NCBI RefSeq assembly: GCF_001038425.2
Contig: NZ_LDPV02000034.1
Coordinates: forward strand, 62,001-126,000
DNA: 64,000 bases
Direction: 5' to 3'
Origin: Ornithinibacillus contaminans
Lineage (GTDB): Bacteria; Bacillota; Bacilli; Bacillales; Amphibacillaceae
Below are positions 36,973 through 45,300 of the stretch, piece by piece. Under the pieces are notes generated by a model. The model did not search any database, was not told the origin of the DNA, and was given only the letters and a program-made list of their open reading frames with translations. The position numbers and the translations under genes were made by a program. The stretch's first letter is position 1, and each line of letters starts with the position of its first letter.

Positions 36973-38229
36973 TTAAAATGGTAGATCTTCGCTTGTAATC
37001 ACAATATCTCCCTCATATAAGTAGTTGACAAGTCGTGCAAATTCAGGATTACTCTTGTCTTGTTCAGATACTTTGATTATGAAACTCTCTACTTCGTTTA
37101 ATGTACATTCTTTAATAGATTCTTCTTTATTTCTAACCTCATCATGAATGAAAAAGATAAACTCAATAATGCCATTGAAATATTCATATGAACCATTTTC
37201 TAAATGCTTTAGTCTATAACAATTTTCTTGATAGTTCCACTCTATGATGTAGTTAGAATTAAAATTGAATTTATACTTATGGGTATATTTACATTTAATC
37301 TTCCTAATTGAAAATGGCTCCTTAATTTCACCATTTATTACGGATTCAACCACATCATAAACATCAGAAATTGCTATTTGTTCGTACCAATCATAGTATG
37401 GATTTAGGTGGAAAATATCTATATATTTTTCTAAATCGTTTTGTTTAAGGTGAGCACTATCTTTTCCAAAATGGTTAAAAATATCTTTGATTTTAACAGG
37501 TGAGTCCATTTCGGCCCATACTGTTTTTCTATTAAAATGGACTTCTTTGCCTATCAGTGCAAGTTCATGAAAAGAAGTATAGAGACGACTATGATATTTT
37601 GATTTTGTTTTTTTGTAGAAATACTTTTGTAGGTTTCTTATTTCCTCACAAAAATTAAAGAAAACCCTTTTGTCTTTTATATTTATTGATTCCTCTTCTA
37701 TTAGGTATTTCATTAGCCCGTCATAATCTGTATATCCTAATATCGAATTGTTATAAAGAATTTTAAAATCGAATGAACTATTCCATGAAATATAGTAGTT
37801 GAATGAATAGTCCTCCTCAACTAATTTAAAATGGTAGGTCTCTTTTAAAGTCTCAAGTTTATTTTCGTTAAGGATGTTCAGTATTTTTGTTTCCAACTGT
37901 TTATGAACAAACTCTAAAAATTCCCCATAAGAACGTAGATAACCTTCACAGTAGATGTCGTAAAGATGAAATATTCTAAGGATATTAAAAATAACATTAT
38001 CCACATTAATATTACCAATAGATTTTAAACACTCAGAATCCAGATGGAATATAGGAACTTCCTCACTATCTTTAGTATGTATATCATAATTTTCTTTTGT
38101 GAAAAACCATTCGCCACTAGGCAAAAAGTAAACACTTCCACTATCACAATTTCTTAGTAACTCTTTTAATAATTCTTCTTGCTTTAGGGTTTTTACCCAA
38201 AAACTTTCTTCGAAAATGGACTTTTCCAT
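36973..38229 (-). CDS. Orphan protein of unknown family, 418 residues
   Basis: AAGGAGG precedes the ATG at 38229. The sequence is soluble, rich in Glu, Lys, Phe and Tyr, with no membrane segment, signal peptide or motif I recognise. Segments that stand out are GSVYFLPSGEWFFTKENYD, YFYKKTKSKYHSRLYTSFHE and IRKIKCKYTHKYKFNFNSNY. It is flanked by a membrane protein gene and a divergent XRE-like regulator, next to a recombinase. Such a position is common for accessory functions such as phage defence, which is inference without sequence support. Confidence 0.6.
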   Translation of the reverse strand: MEKSIFEESFWVKTLKQEELLKELLRNCDSGSVYFLPSGEWFFTKENYDIHTKDSEEVPIFHLDSECLKSIGNINVDNVIFNILRIFHLYDIYCEGYLRSYGEFLEFVHKQLETKILNILNENKLETLKETYHFKLVEEDYSFNYYISWNSSFDFKILYNNSILGYTDYDGLMKYLIEEESINIKDKRVFFNFCEEIRNLQKYFYKKTKSKYHSRLYTSFHELALIGKEVHFNRKTVWAEMDSPVKIKDIFNHFGKDSAHLKQNDLEKYIDIFHLNPYYDWYEQIAISDVYDVVESVINGEIKEPFSIRKIKCKYTHKYKFNFNSNYIIEWNYQENCYRLKHLENGSYEYFNGIIEFIFFIHDEVRNKEESIKECTLNEVESFIIKVSEQDKSNPEFARLVNYLYEGDIVITSEDLPF

Positions 38230-38445
38230 GATATCAACCTCCTTAAGATTTACGTGGTAGGCTGATTGTTATTTGTACTCTGAGGTAATGCTTTAATTGT
38301 TTTTGTGTTATCCTACAACTTATTTATAAAACAAATCCAAGCACGAATCAAATTTATAGAGTCTTATTTAATATTATTTTTCCGTCATAATCGATTTGTG
38401 AATCATCACTTATCCGCGTATAATTACGACAATAATAAGAGGTGA

Positions 38446-39180
38446 ATGAAGGGCGGAATGTTAATGAATTGTGAAATATCAAAAATAAAAATAGGAAATC
38501 AACTACAGCATCTGTTGGAAGTTAATGGCTTTAATATCTCTGACAATGTATTATTTGAGAACTTAGGTCTTAACCAGTTAAACTTACAAAGATATTTAAA
38601 CAATGAACAAACTCCAACGTTAGAAGATACCATTCGACAAGCAAATTTCTTTAATACTTCAGTAGATTTTATCACAGGAAATTCGAAGTACGTTTTGGAT
38701 ACATGGGACTATAATTTCTTAGAAGAATTTTTTCTATACTCATCTGAAAAAATAAAAGATCATTTTGATAATCGACATAATATGGACATAGCTAGTGAGG
38801 ATAGTATAGAAACAATACTGATTGGACTTTTAACTTATATGACACTATCAAGAACTGGAAAATCATTTGAAGACCTGACTGAAGAAGAAATTGCGAATAA
38901 GAAAGATGCATTTAGAGAAATAATTTCACTATTTCATAGTTGTATAACGATGAGTAATCAAGATTGTTTTGATATAAAAGAGTTGAGGGCATTAAATAGA
39001 AGTATTGTAGATTATTTGTTTGGGGATTATAGTTTTGCCAATGAGAGAATCTTTAATGGATTAGAGGATAACACTGTGGAATCACAAAATGACAGAGTTC
39101 AATTACTAAAGGCGTGTATTAATCAAAATATCGACCGCAGCCATAGGGTAGTAAAAATGTTAAATGAATTAACTGAGTAG
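38446..39180 (+). CDS. XRE-like DNA-binding regulator
   Basis: Up to 244 residues. Alternative starts are ATG 38458 and ATG 38464; the last has GGGCGG seven bases upstream and may be the true one. Residues 10-75 (KIKIGNQLQHLLEVNGFNIS, LFENLGLNQLNLQRYLNNEQ, LEDTIRQANFFNTSVDFITG) follow the Cro/C1 helix-turn-helix pattern. The rest is an all-helical domain of unknown family, with Asp/Glu- and Asn-rich stretches. It is divergent from the 418-residue gene and could control it. Confidence 0.65.
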   Translation: MKGGMLMNCEISKIKIGNQLQHLLEVNGFNISDNVLFENLGLNQLNLQRYLNNEQTPTLEDTIRQANFFNTSVDFITGNSKYVLDTWDYNFLEEFFLYSSEKIKDHFDNRHNMDIASEDSIETILIGLLTYMTLSRTGKSFEDLTEEEIANKKDAFREIISLFHSCITMSNQDCFDIKELRALNRSIVDYLFGDYSFANERIFNGLEDNTVESQNDRVQLLKACINQNIDRSHRVVKMLNELTE

Positions 39181-39253
39181 TATGTCGTCGTGAATTAGAT
39201 TTGTTAAAAATTTTTATTACCTGTAGGAAAAACACAGGGGTTTCTCCACAAGC

Positions 39254-39284
39254 AAAGGGCTGTAAAGTAATACAGCCCTTTGTA
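39254..39284. terminator. Hairpin terminator
   Basis: AAAGGGCTGTA (39254-39264) and TACAGCCCTTT (39271-39281) form a perfect 11-bp stem with a six-base loop. It lies at the 3' end of the decayed YdhK copy. Confidence 0.7.
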
Positions 39285-39291
39285 ATAAAAA

Positions 39292-39500
39292 TTATTCGGC
39301 AAGGGAAAATTCATCTTCTGTAACCCATTTGTGATTCGTTACTTATTCTCCACCAGTTGTAAGAACGGAATCAACCATATAAACTGTTGTTCCTGTGCTG
39401 AATCTATAACCGCAGTAGCACCTTCCATTCCCTGCATGCCTCGACTGTAATTTCGACCCCTGGCTCCAAAGATGATAAATTCCTCTTCTGTACTTGCCAT
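39292..39500 (-). pseudogene. Decayed copy of the YdhK/DUF1541 gene (C-terminal repeat)
   Basis: The minus strand closely matches the 3' part of the intact YdhK gene at 42238-42840. TTCCATTCCCT, CAACCATATAAACTGT and TAACCCATTTGTGATTCGTT recur. Compared with the intact gene it has an in-frame TAA in place of the Lys codon of GGEKV, a one-base deletion in the stretch before TVYMVD, and several changes upstream. It ends in a stop at 39292. It is a broken duplicate. Confidence 0.8.
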
Positions 39501-39516
39501 AAATAACATTGTTAAT

Positions 39517-39560
39517 AAATCGTAATCATTCCTATTTACAAACCGTAATCATTACGATAT
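39517..39560 (+). promoter_or_regulatory. Two tandem Zur-type operators upstream of the znuA-like gene
   Basis: CGTAATCATTACG at 39544-39556 is a perfect 6-1-6 palindrome and matches the Bacillus Zur box. AAATCGTAATCATTCCTATTT at 39517-39537 is a weaker second copy. Zur with zinc would repress the downstream gene when zinc is plentiful. Confidence 0.8.
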
Positions 39561-39606
39561 GATAAAAAAGTTAAATAGCATTTAAAAGAATAGGAGGCAT
39601 TGAGAA

Positions 39607-40566
39607 ATGAAAACTTTTAAGGGAGTTGTAATAGCTTTAATACTTATAATCATTACAATTGGTTGTTCGCCATCCAATCAAGCAACTACAGAAGAAAGTT
39701 CGGATTTTACTATCTATACGACGATCTATCCAATTGAATATGCTATTGAAAGGATTGCCAGAGACACAGTTTCAGTTGAAACAGTTTACCCACCTGGGGT
39801 AGATGCTCATTCGTATGAACCTACATCAAAAGATATGATTACAATAGCAAAAGGTGATGCATTTATTTATTTAGGTGCTGGATTAGAGGCAATTGCAGAA
39901 ACAGCTGCAGATTCACTTTCCTCTCAAAGTGTTAAATTAATTGAGATTGGACAGCATGATGAATTATTCATGGCGGACGTGGATGAACTTGCGGATGATT
40001 CACATGAGAATGAAGAAGAATCTGATGAGGGTCATAATCATGGTACACAAGATCCTCATATTTGGTTAGATCCACTCAGAATGATTGAACTATCAAAACT
40101 AATAAAGGATGAACTTATTACATTAAACCCAGATGAAGAAGCTACTTACAATGAAAATTTTGAAGCATTAGAAGCAGAGTTAATTACATTAGATGAAAGA
40201 TTTACGGAAGTGTTAGAAGCAAAAGAAAATAAACATATTCTTGTAGCACATGCCGCTTTTGGATATTGGGAAGAACGCTATGGTATAGAACAAATACCTA
40301 TTAGTGGGTTATCATCAAGTAATGAACCGTCACAAAAAGAGTTAACCAAAATAATTGATCAGGCCGAAGAATTCAATTTAAATCATATTCTTTATGAACA
40401 AAACAGTACAAATCGTGTTTCAGAAATAATCCAAGAGAAAATTGGCGCAGAGGCTTTAACCATTCACAACTTGTCTGTTTTAACTGGGGAAGATATTGAA
40501 AATAACGAGGATTATATTTCCCTAATGAATTACAATTTGGATATTCTTGATATAGCCACCAAATAA
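39607..40566 (+). CDS. znuA: ZnuA-type zinc-binding lipoprotein, without ABC partner
   Basis: 319 residues. Lipobox ITIGCSPS (about residue 20). The cluster A-I fold is shown by YTTIYPIEYAIERIARD, DAHSYEPTSKDM (metal His about 75), a short His/acid loop (DSHENEEESDEGHNHGTQDP), HIWLDPLRM, ILVAHAAFGYWEERYG (His) and ILYEQNSTNR (Glu/Asn). It delivers Zn(II) or Mn(II) to an ABC importer, but no permease or ATPase gene is near. Zur boxes upstream support zinc. A perfect 21-bp terminator follows. Confidence 0.9.
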   Translation: MKTFKGVVIALILIIITIGCSPSNQATTEESSDFTIYTTIYPIEYAIERIARDTVSVETVYPPGVDAHSYEPTSKDMITIAKGDAFIYLGAGLEAIAETAADSLSSQSVKLIEIGQHDELFMADVDELADDSHENEEESDEGHNHGTQDPHIWLDPLRMIELSKLIKDELITLNPDEEATYNENFEALEAELITLDERFTEVLEAKENKHILVAHAAFGYWEERYGIEQIPISGLSSSNEPSQKELTKIIDQAEEFNLNHILYEQNSTNRVSEIIQEKIGAEALTIHNLSVLTGEDIENNEDYISLMNYNLDILDIATK

Positions 40567-40573
40567 TATTAAA

Positions 40574-40626
40574 AGCAACTACCTATTGTATGTCAGGTAT
40601 AGACATACAATAGGTAGTTGCTATTT
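40574..40626. terminator. Perfect 21-bp hairpin terminator
   Basis: Arms 40574-40594 and 40602-40622 are exact complements with a seven-base loop, then TTTTC. Confidence 0.9.
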
Positions 40627-40822
40627 TCATTTAACACTCTGATACATTTATAAAAATGGGAAGCATTGCTTTCATTAACCTTGCCCGTAGAGTGAAGAAC
40701 CGCTTCAATAGTTATTATTTAATATTATCCCTACAGTTCTTTTTCACATTTTCCTTTTAAAAATATAGCAAGTAAAATAGTGCTTTTGTTATAGTTACAG
40801 GATAGATTATGCTTATTTTGAA

Positions 40823-41911
40823 TTAAGGCATTATACTAATTCCATTGGGAATCTCTCCAACTTCAATAGTATTAATAACTTCATTTAACTCTGTGTCAAT
40901 TACATTTACTGTATTGTCATACATATTTGTTACATATGCGAGTTTACTATCAGGGCTTGTAACAACCCCGTGGGAACCATTACCTACTTCAATTGTTGAA
41001 ACCACTTCTTTTGTTGTAATGTCGACTTTGGATACTGAATGAGAAGGAGCATCTTCTGTACCTTGATTCGCTACATATGCAAATTTGTCATTATGATCAA
41101 TATAAACTTGTGCTGGCCCTTGCCCAACGGATACTTTTTCAACTGTATCTGTTTCCAAATCAATAATGGAAAGTGCATTTTCCGTATTCAATGTAGCAAC
41201 TAATGTTTTACCATCTGAAGTTATACCAACGGTTACAGGAGCTGCTCCTACTTTAATTCTCTTTTCTTCTTTCATAGTCTCTAAATTTATAACACTTACA
41301 CTATCTTCACCCATGTTTGCAATATAAGCTAATCTACTATCTTTGGATATACGGAACCCATGTGGTCCTTTACCGGTATCAATTGTTTGCACCACAGAGT
41401 AATTTGAAGTATCAATGATGGAGACATTATTGTCTTCATTATTTGCAACAAGTACAAACTCTCCATTATTAGTGAATACAACATGTGCAGGATGATTACC
41501 AACTTCCACTTTACTTATTAACTCATCTGATTCCGTATTATAAAAGAGAACTGACCCTTTCATAGACATCGTTCCATGATCCCCATGGTTCATTTGAGGA
41601 ACTAGTGTTGCGGCAAGAACTTTACCATCTGGTGAAACTTGAACATTGTGTACGGAACCTTCTAGTTTGATGGATGATACAACTTGATCTGTTTCTGCAT
41701 TTATTTTAGTAATACTACCACCTTCGTCAGCTGTAAATATAAAATTCCCTAATGTGTCATCCGCTGTTGCTTGTTCATTTGTATCGGAAACCTCTTTTTC
41801 TGTAGTAGTAGTCTCCTTTGAAACAGATTCGGTCGGTGTAGTTTCCCCACAACCCGCTAGTATTAATACAAAAGCTAATAAAGTTAATATGCTAATTGAT
41901 ATTTTTCGCAT
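40823..41911 (-). CDS. YVTN-type beta-propeller lipoprotein
   Basis: 362 residues. Lipobox ILAGCGET. About seven propeller blades with YVTN-family repeats (LVANNEDNNVSIIDTSNYSV, LAYIANMGEDSVSVINLET, AYVTNMYDNTVNVIDTELNE). A stretch with His/Met (LVPQMNHGDHGTMSMKG, about residue 113) could bind copper. Such propellers occur near metal and oxidase genes. Role unknown. AAGGAGG precedes the ATG. Confidence 0.85.
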   Translation of the reverse strand: MRKISISILTLLAFVLILAGCGETTPTESVSKETTTTEKEVSDTNEQATADDTLGNFIFTADEGGSITKINAETDQVVSSIKLEGSVHNVQVSPDGKVLAATLVPQMNHGDHGTMSMKGSVLFYNTESDELISKVEVGNHPAHVVFTNNGEFVLVANNEDNNVSIIDTSNYSVVQTIDTGKGPHGFRISKDSRLAYIANMGEDSVSVINLETMKEEKRIKVGAAPVTVGITSDGKTLVATLNTENALSIIDLETDTVEKVSVGQGPAQVYIDHNDKFAYVANQGTEDAPSHSVSKVDITTKEVVSTIEVGNGSHGVVTSPDSKLAYVTNMYDNTVNVIDTELNEVINTIEVGEIPNGISIMP

Positions 41912-42237
41912 ATAAAATTTCCTCCTTTTTATAAATCTATAGTCATAATAAGGAGATTAGGTGACCCTAAATGTGATAAATATCACTCGTTAAAAAAAAG
42001 TGACCAAAATGGTTACAACTTATTGAAATTCATAGTTTCTGCAAAATTAGTGTTTATACTTTAATATTTTTAGTTATTTGTCGATATATCAAATCTCCTC
42101 TCCGATTATTTGATGGGAAAATCATGATTTACTAATTACTAATTGGGCATAGTTTATTAACCCTATGAAATGTCTAATTTAGTGCTTTTAATAAACAAAA
42201 AAGAGCCGTTAGTTTAACAGCCCTTAGTGATATAAAT
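41912..42237. other. Intergenic stretch without genes
   Basis: About 326 bases between two minus-strand genes. It should hold the promoter of the YVTN gene (for example the AT-rich stretch around 41960-42000 with GTGATAAATATCAC at 41969-41982, a small palindrome). Nothing else is evident. Confidence 0.4.
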
Positions 42238-42840
42238 CTATTCAACTGGTGATAATTCACTCTCTGTAACCCATTTGTGATTCGTTACTTTTTCTCCACC
42301 TGTTGTAGGAACGAAATCAACCATATAAACTGTAGTTTCTTCTGCGGAATCTATCATCGCAGTAGAACTTTCCATTCCCTCCATATGAGTTGCCTCGATA
42401 GTAACTTCGGTCCCTGGCTCCAATGGTTCTTGACCAGCATCCTGAATTTCTTCATGAATGACCCATTTGTGATTTTCTACCCGCTCTCCACCGTTTGATG
42501 GGGTATATGAGATAGAATAGACTGTTGTATTGTATGCACCAACAATAGTTGCTTCGGCGCCTTTCATACCATTCATATGGTCTGATTCAATAATAGCATT
42601 ACTCCCAACCTCATATGTAGGGTTTTCCGCTACTTGAAGATTTTCGGGTACTTTTCCAGAACCTGAGTGTTCCATATTAGCATGCGGATCTGTTTCTGTT
42701 TCGTTTTCTCCGGTTGTACCAGAATCCATATCCATTTCCGCTCCTTTATCTTGATTTGTTTCGTTATTACTGTCTGCACATGCGGTTAATACGAATATGC
42801 AGGCTAGTGTGAAAATACCTATTAATATTTTGTTAATCAT
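42238..42840 (-). CDS. YdhK-like lipoprotein, two DUF1541 repeats
   Basis: 200 residues. Lipobox VLTACADS. An acidic Met/Asp/Thr linker (MDMDSGTTGENETETDPHAN) is followed by two DUF1541 repeats of about 55 residues: first EVGSNAIIESDHMNGMKGAE ending in NHKWVIHEE, second GTEVTIEATHMEGMESSTAM ending in NHKWVTESE. Each carries HMxGMxxxxA, a likely copper-binding Met/His motif. Family members occur in copper islands. A decayed copy lies at 39292-39500. Confidence 0.85.
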   Translation of the reverse strand: MINKILIGIFTLACIFVLTACADSNNETNQDKGAEMDMDSGTTGENETETDPHANMEHSGSGKVPENLQVAENPTYEVGSNAIIESDHMNGMKGAEATIVGAYNTTVYSISYTPSNGGERVENHKWVIHEEIQDAGQEPLEPGTEVTIEATHMEGMESSTAMIDSAEETTVYMVDFVPTTGGEKVTNHKWVTESELSPVE

Positions 42841-42887
42841 ATGATAGTTACTCCTTTCATTTTAAGGTTCTTTATTACGATTCCCTA

Positions 42888-42976
42888 AAAATATGCAAAA
42901 TATATGCAGATAATGTTACAACTACATTAAAATCATACCTTTCAAAATAAATTATTATCATGTTTTGCATATTTTC
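42888..42976. promoter_or_regulatory. Inverted TGCATATTTT motifs between divergent island genes
   Basis: AAAATATGCA is at 42888-42897 with AAATATATGCA at 42898-42908, and TTTTGCATATTTTC at 42963-42976. The same TGCATATTTTC motif occurs upstream of the multicopper oxidase, and a variant upstream of resA, so it may be a shared operator, perhaps for the response regulator at 48063. Confidence 0.4.
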
Positions 42977-43031
42977 TTGATAATTTAATTGTATACTTAT
43001 TGAAGATACCTAATATAAGAAGGTGGAAATA

Positions 43032-43244
43032 ATGAATTTTATGCATGGATCTAATTTGCCCATGTTAGTTATGATGACCTTTTGGATAGTTTTAATTATT
43101 ATTGGTTTTTACCTCATATCAAATTATCTTAAAGGAGGAGAAAAAAGAGATTCGATTGATATTTTAAAAGAAAGATTAGCAAAAGGAGAAATAGATGAAG
43201 CTGAATATCAACGGTTAAAATCAATTGTAGAAAATAAAATGTAG
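43032..43244 (+). CDS. Small SHOCT-domain membrane protein
   Basis: 70 residues from the ATG at 43032 (AAGGTG six bases upstream). A single membrane helix (LVMMTFWIVLIIIGFYLI) is followed by the SHOCT motif DILKERLAKGEIDEAEYQRL near the C-terminus. SHOCT proteins are often next to membrane or metal-related genes; their role is probably in complex assembly. Confidence 0.85.
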   Translation: MNFMHGSNLPMLVMMTFWIVLIIIGFYLISNYLKGGEKRDSIDILKERLAKGEIDEAEYQRLKSIVENKM

Positions 43245-43316
43245 AATTATATATTTGTCTTTAAATTTTCCTTTGTATAAAATATTAATGATTTATGTAA
43301 GTCTAGTAAATGTAAT

Positions 43317-44246
43317 ATGAAAGTGGAGGACATTGATAAAGTGATAAGAAAAGCAACGATTATACTAACCATAATAATAGGATTACTAATAGCCGGTTGT
43401 ACTAATAGCGATAATAAGGAATTTGAAGCTTCCTTTAAAGGTACTGTAGATCATGTACATGGTATGGGATATGCCGGTGATGACAATGGATTATATTTTG
43501 CTACTCATACTGGTTTAAAAATATACCGTGATGGTGCTTGGTTTGAAACTACGAAAAATTTTAATGATTACATGGGATTTAATGCTGTTGATAAAGGTTT
43601 TTATACATCAGGACATCCAGGTAAAGATTCCGATTTACCTAATCCAATTGGAATACAGAGAAGTTTTAATGGTGGAAGAACACTAGAGAGCTTAAAGTTT
43701 GAGGGTGAAACGGATTTCCATGCAATGGCGGTTGGATATAAGAGTCATGATATTTTCCTAATGAATCCATCTAAAAACTCTGAGTTGGAAGTTGGACTTT
43801 ATCTAAGCACAGATGATACAAAATCATGGGAGAGTGTAGAAGCTTCTGGTCTTGAAGGAGATATCCTTTCATTGGCGATTCATCCTACTGATTCAACCTA
43901 TGCTGCAGCAGCGACTTCAGCTGGTGTTTATATCTCAAAAGACGCTGGAACAAGTTTTGAAGTAATAACAGATTCTGCCCAAGGTACAGCAGTATTTTTT
44001 AACGAAGAAAACTTATATTATGCAAGTTATGGCACTGTTCCATCATTGGTCAAACACAATCTAGCAAATGGGGAAGAAGAAAAAATTAATTTGCCAGATT
44101 TAACGGAGGATGGTCCTGTGTATATTGCTCAAAACCCTCAAAGTGCCGAAGAAATTGCCATTTATACAGTAAAGGGGCAAGCGTATCTATCAAATGATGG
44201 TGGAGAAACTTGGAATCAACTATTAGAAAATGGAAAAGTAAAGTAA
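43317..44246 (+). CDS. F510_1955-type lipoprotein (BNR/sortilin-like propeller)
   Basis: Up to 309 residues; GTG 43341 may be the real start, giving a typical lipoprotein signal ending in LLIAGCTN. The characteristic start of the mature protein is GTVDHVHGMGYAGDDNGLYF and TGLKIYRDGAWFET, with BNR-type repeats SFNGGRTLES, LSTDDTKSWES, ISKDAGTSFEV and LSNDGGETWNQ. The HVHGMG motif is a possible copper site. Precedes a CcdA-like gene by 15 bases in the same transcript. Confidence 0.8.
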   Translation: MKVEDIDKVIRKATIILTIIIGLLIAGCTNSDNKEFEASFKGTVDHVHGMGYAGDDNGLYFATHTGLKIYRDGAWFETTKNFNDYMGFNAVDKGFYTSGHPGKDSDLPNPIGIQRSFNGGRTLESLKFEGETDFHAMAVGYKSHDIFLMNPSKNSELEVGLYLSTDDTKSWESVEASGLEGDILSLAIHPTDSTYAAAATSAGVYISKDAGTSFEVITDSAQGTAVFFNEENLYYASYGTVPSLVKHNLANGEEEKINLPDLTEDGPVYIAQNPQSAEEIAIYTVKGQAYLSNDGGETWNQLLENGKVK

Positions 44247-44261
44247 GAGAGTTGAAGCGCA

Positions 44262-44990
44262 ATGTTTGATCTATTTAATCAAATTAGTGGCATGTTAAGT
44301 GGACCGATTCATGGGCTTGCGTATGGTTTTGAGCATATTCCAATATTATTTGCCTTTTTTCTGGGGGTTGTAGGAGCTGTTGCACCATGCCAGTTAACGA
44401 GTAATGTGAGTGCTATTACTATTTATGGAAATAAATCTTTAATAGATAAGGTTCCTTGGTTACATGTGTTTTTATTTATTCTGGGTAAGATTCTAGTTTT
44501 TTCTGCACTCGGAATTATGATTTGGTTACTAGGGAAAGAAGCAAATAGTTCATTAACACAATTATTTCCTGTTGTTAGAAAAGCTATGGGGCCTTTACTT
44601 ATCCTTATTGGATTATTTATGATTGGTTTATTTCGATTTAAAAGAGGAATAGGGGTAATTAAGTTACCAAAGGGGTTAAAAGATAGCTATTTGGGGAGTT
44701 TTTTAATGGGTGTAAGTTTTACCTTAGCATTTTGTCCAACAATGTTTATTCTGTTTATTTTAACACTAATGCCAGTTGTCCTGACTACATCATATGGAGT
44801 CATATTACCATCTATTTTTGCGATAGGTACATCATTACCTCTGATACTAGTAATATTTCTGATTTGGTATTTTGGGGCAAGTGGTGTAATTCTCAAAAAA
44901 AGCAGGAAAATAGGTGCTGTAACTCAAAAGGTTGCTGGTGTAATACTACTGGTTATAGGTATTTTTGATACTTTAACCTATTGGGTATAA
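44262..44990 (+). CDS. CcdA/DsbD-like thiol transporter
   Basis: 242 residues, six membrane helices. The two redox cysteines are in GAVAPCQLTSNVSA (about 44) and SFTLAFCPTMFILF (about 160), each beside a Pro as in CcdA. CcdA moves reducing power from thioredoxin across the membrane to ResA-type proteins. The partner ResA and ResBC are encoded downstream (51.3-54.8 kb). Confidence 0.82.
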   Translation: MFDLFNQISGMLSGPIHGLAYGFEHIPILFAFFLGVVGAVAPCQLTSNVSAITIYGNKSLIDKVPWLHVFLFILGKILVFSALGIMIWLLGKEANSSLTQLFPVVRKAMGPLLILIGLFMIGLFRFKRGIGVIKLPKGLKDSYLGSFLMGVSFTLAFCPTMFILFILTLMPVVLTTSYGVILPSIFAIGTSLPLILVIFLIWYFGASGVILKKSRKIGAVTQKVAGVILLVIGIFDTLTYWV

Positions 44991-45007
44991 ATATAGCAAG
45001 TAAAATA
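44989..45007. repeat. 19-bp direct repeat, copy 2
   Basis: AAATATAGCAAGTAAAATA here is identical to 40761-40779. Both lie at intergenic edges, suggesting a past duplication or rearrangement. Confidence 0.6.
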
Positions 45008-45060
45008 AATCGAGACAAATGTTTGTTAGAAATATCTATTTTACAATTGGTACTACAAAG

Positions 45061-45096
45061 AAAACCTACTGAAAAGTCTTCAGTAGGTTTTTCTAG
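45061..45096 (+). terminator. Terminator after the CcdA-like gene
   Basis: AAAACCTACTGAA and TTCAGTAGGTTTT form a perfect 13-bp stem with a five-base loop, then TTC. Confidence 0.85.
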
Positions 45097-45200
45097 TTAG
45101 ATTCATCCATAATATTACTTAATTTTATATTAATTATCTAAATAATTCACCCTGGCTAACAAGTTTTATTACATGTAAGTAACAATAATTAAATAAATAT

Positions 45201-45234
45201 TTCACACCGTCTTTTTCACATTTTCTGCACAAAT
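45201..45234 (+). promoter_or_regulatory. TTCACATTTTC direct repeats upstream of the carboxypeptidase
   Basis: TTCACACCGTC (45201-45211), TTCACATTTTC (45215-45225) and TGCACAAAT (45226-45234) are spaced 14 and 11 bases apart, as expected for an OmpR-type response-regulator box. Confidence 0.4.
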
Positions 45235-45300
45235 AAGTTATAAAATTACAAAGAATACTTGGCCTAAAGAATTAAAATACTACAACAATCGGGTGATAAC

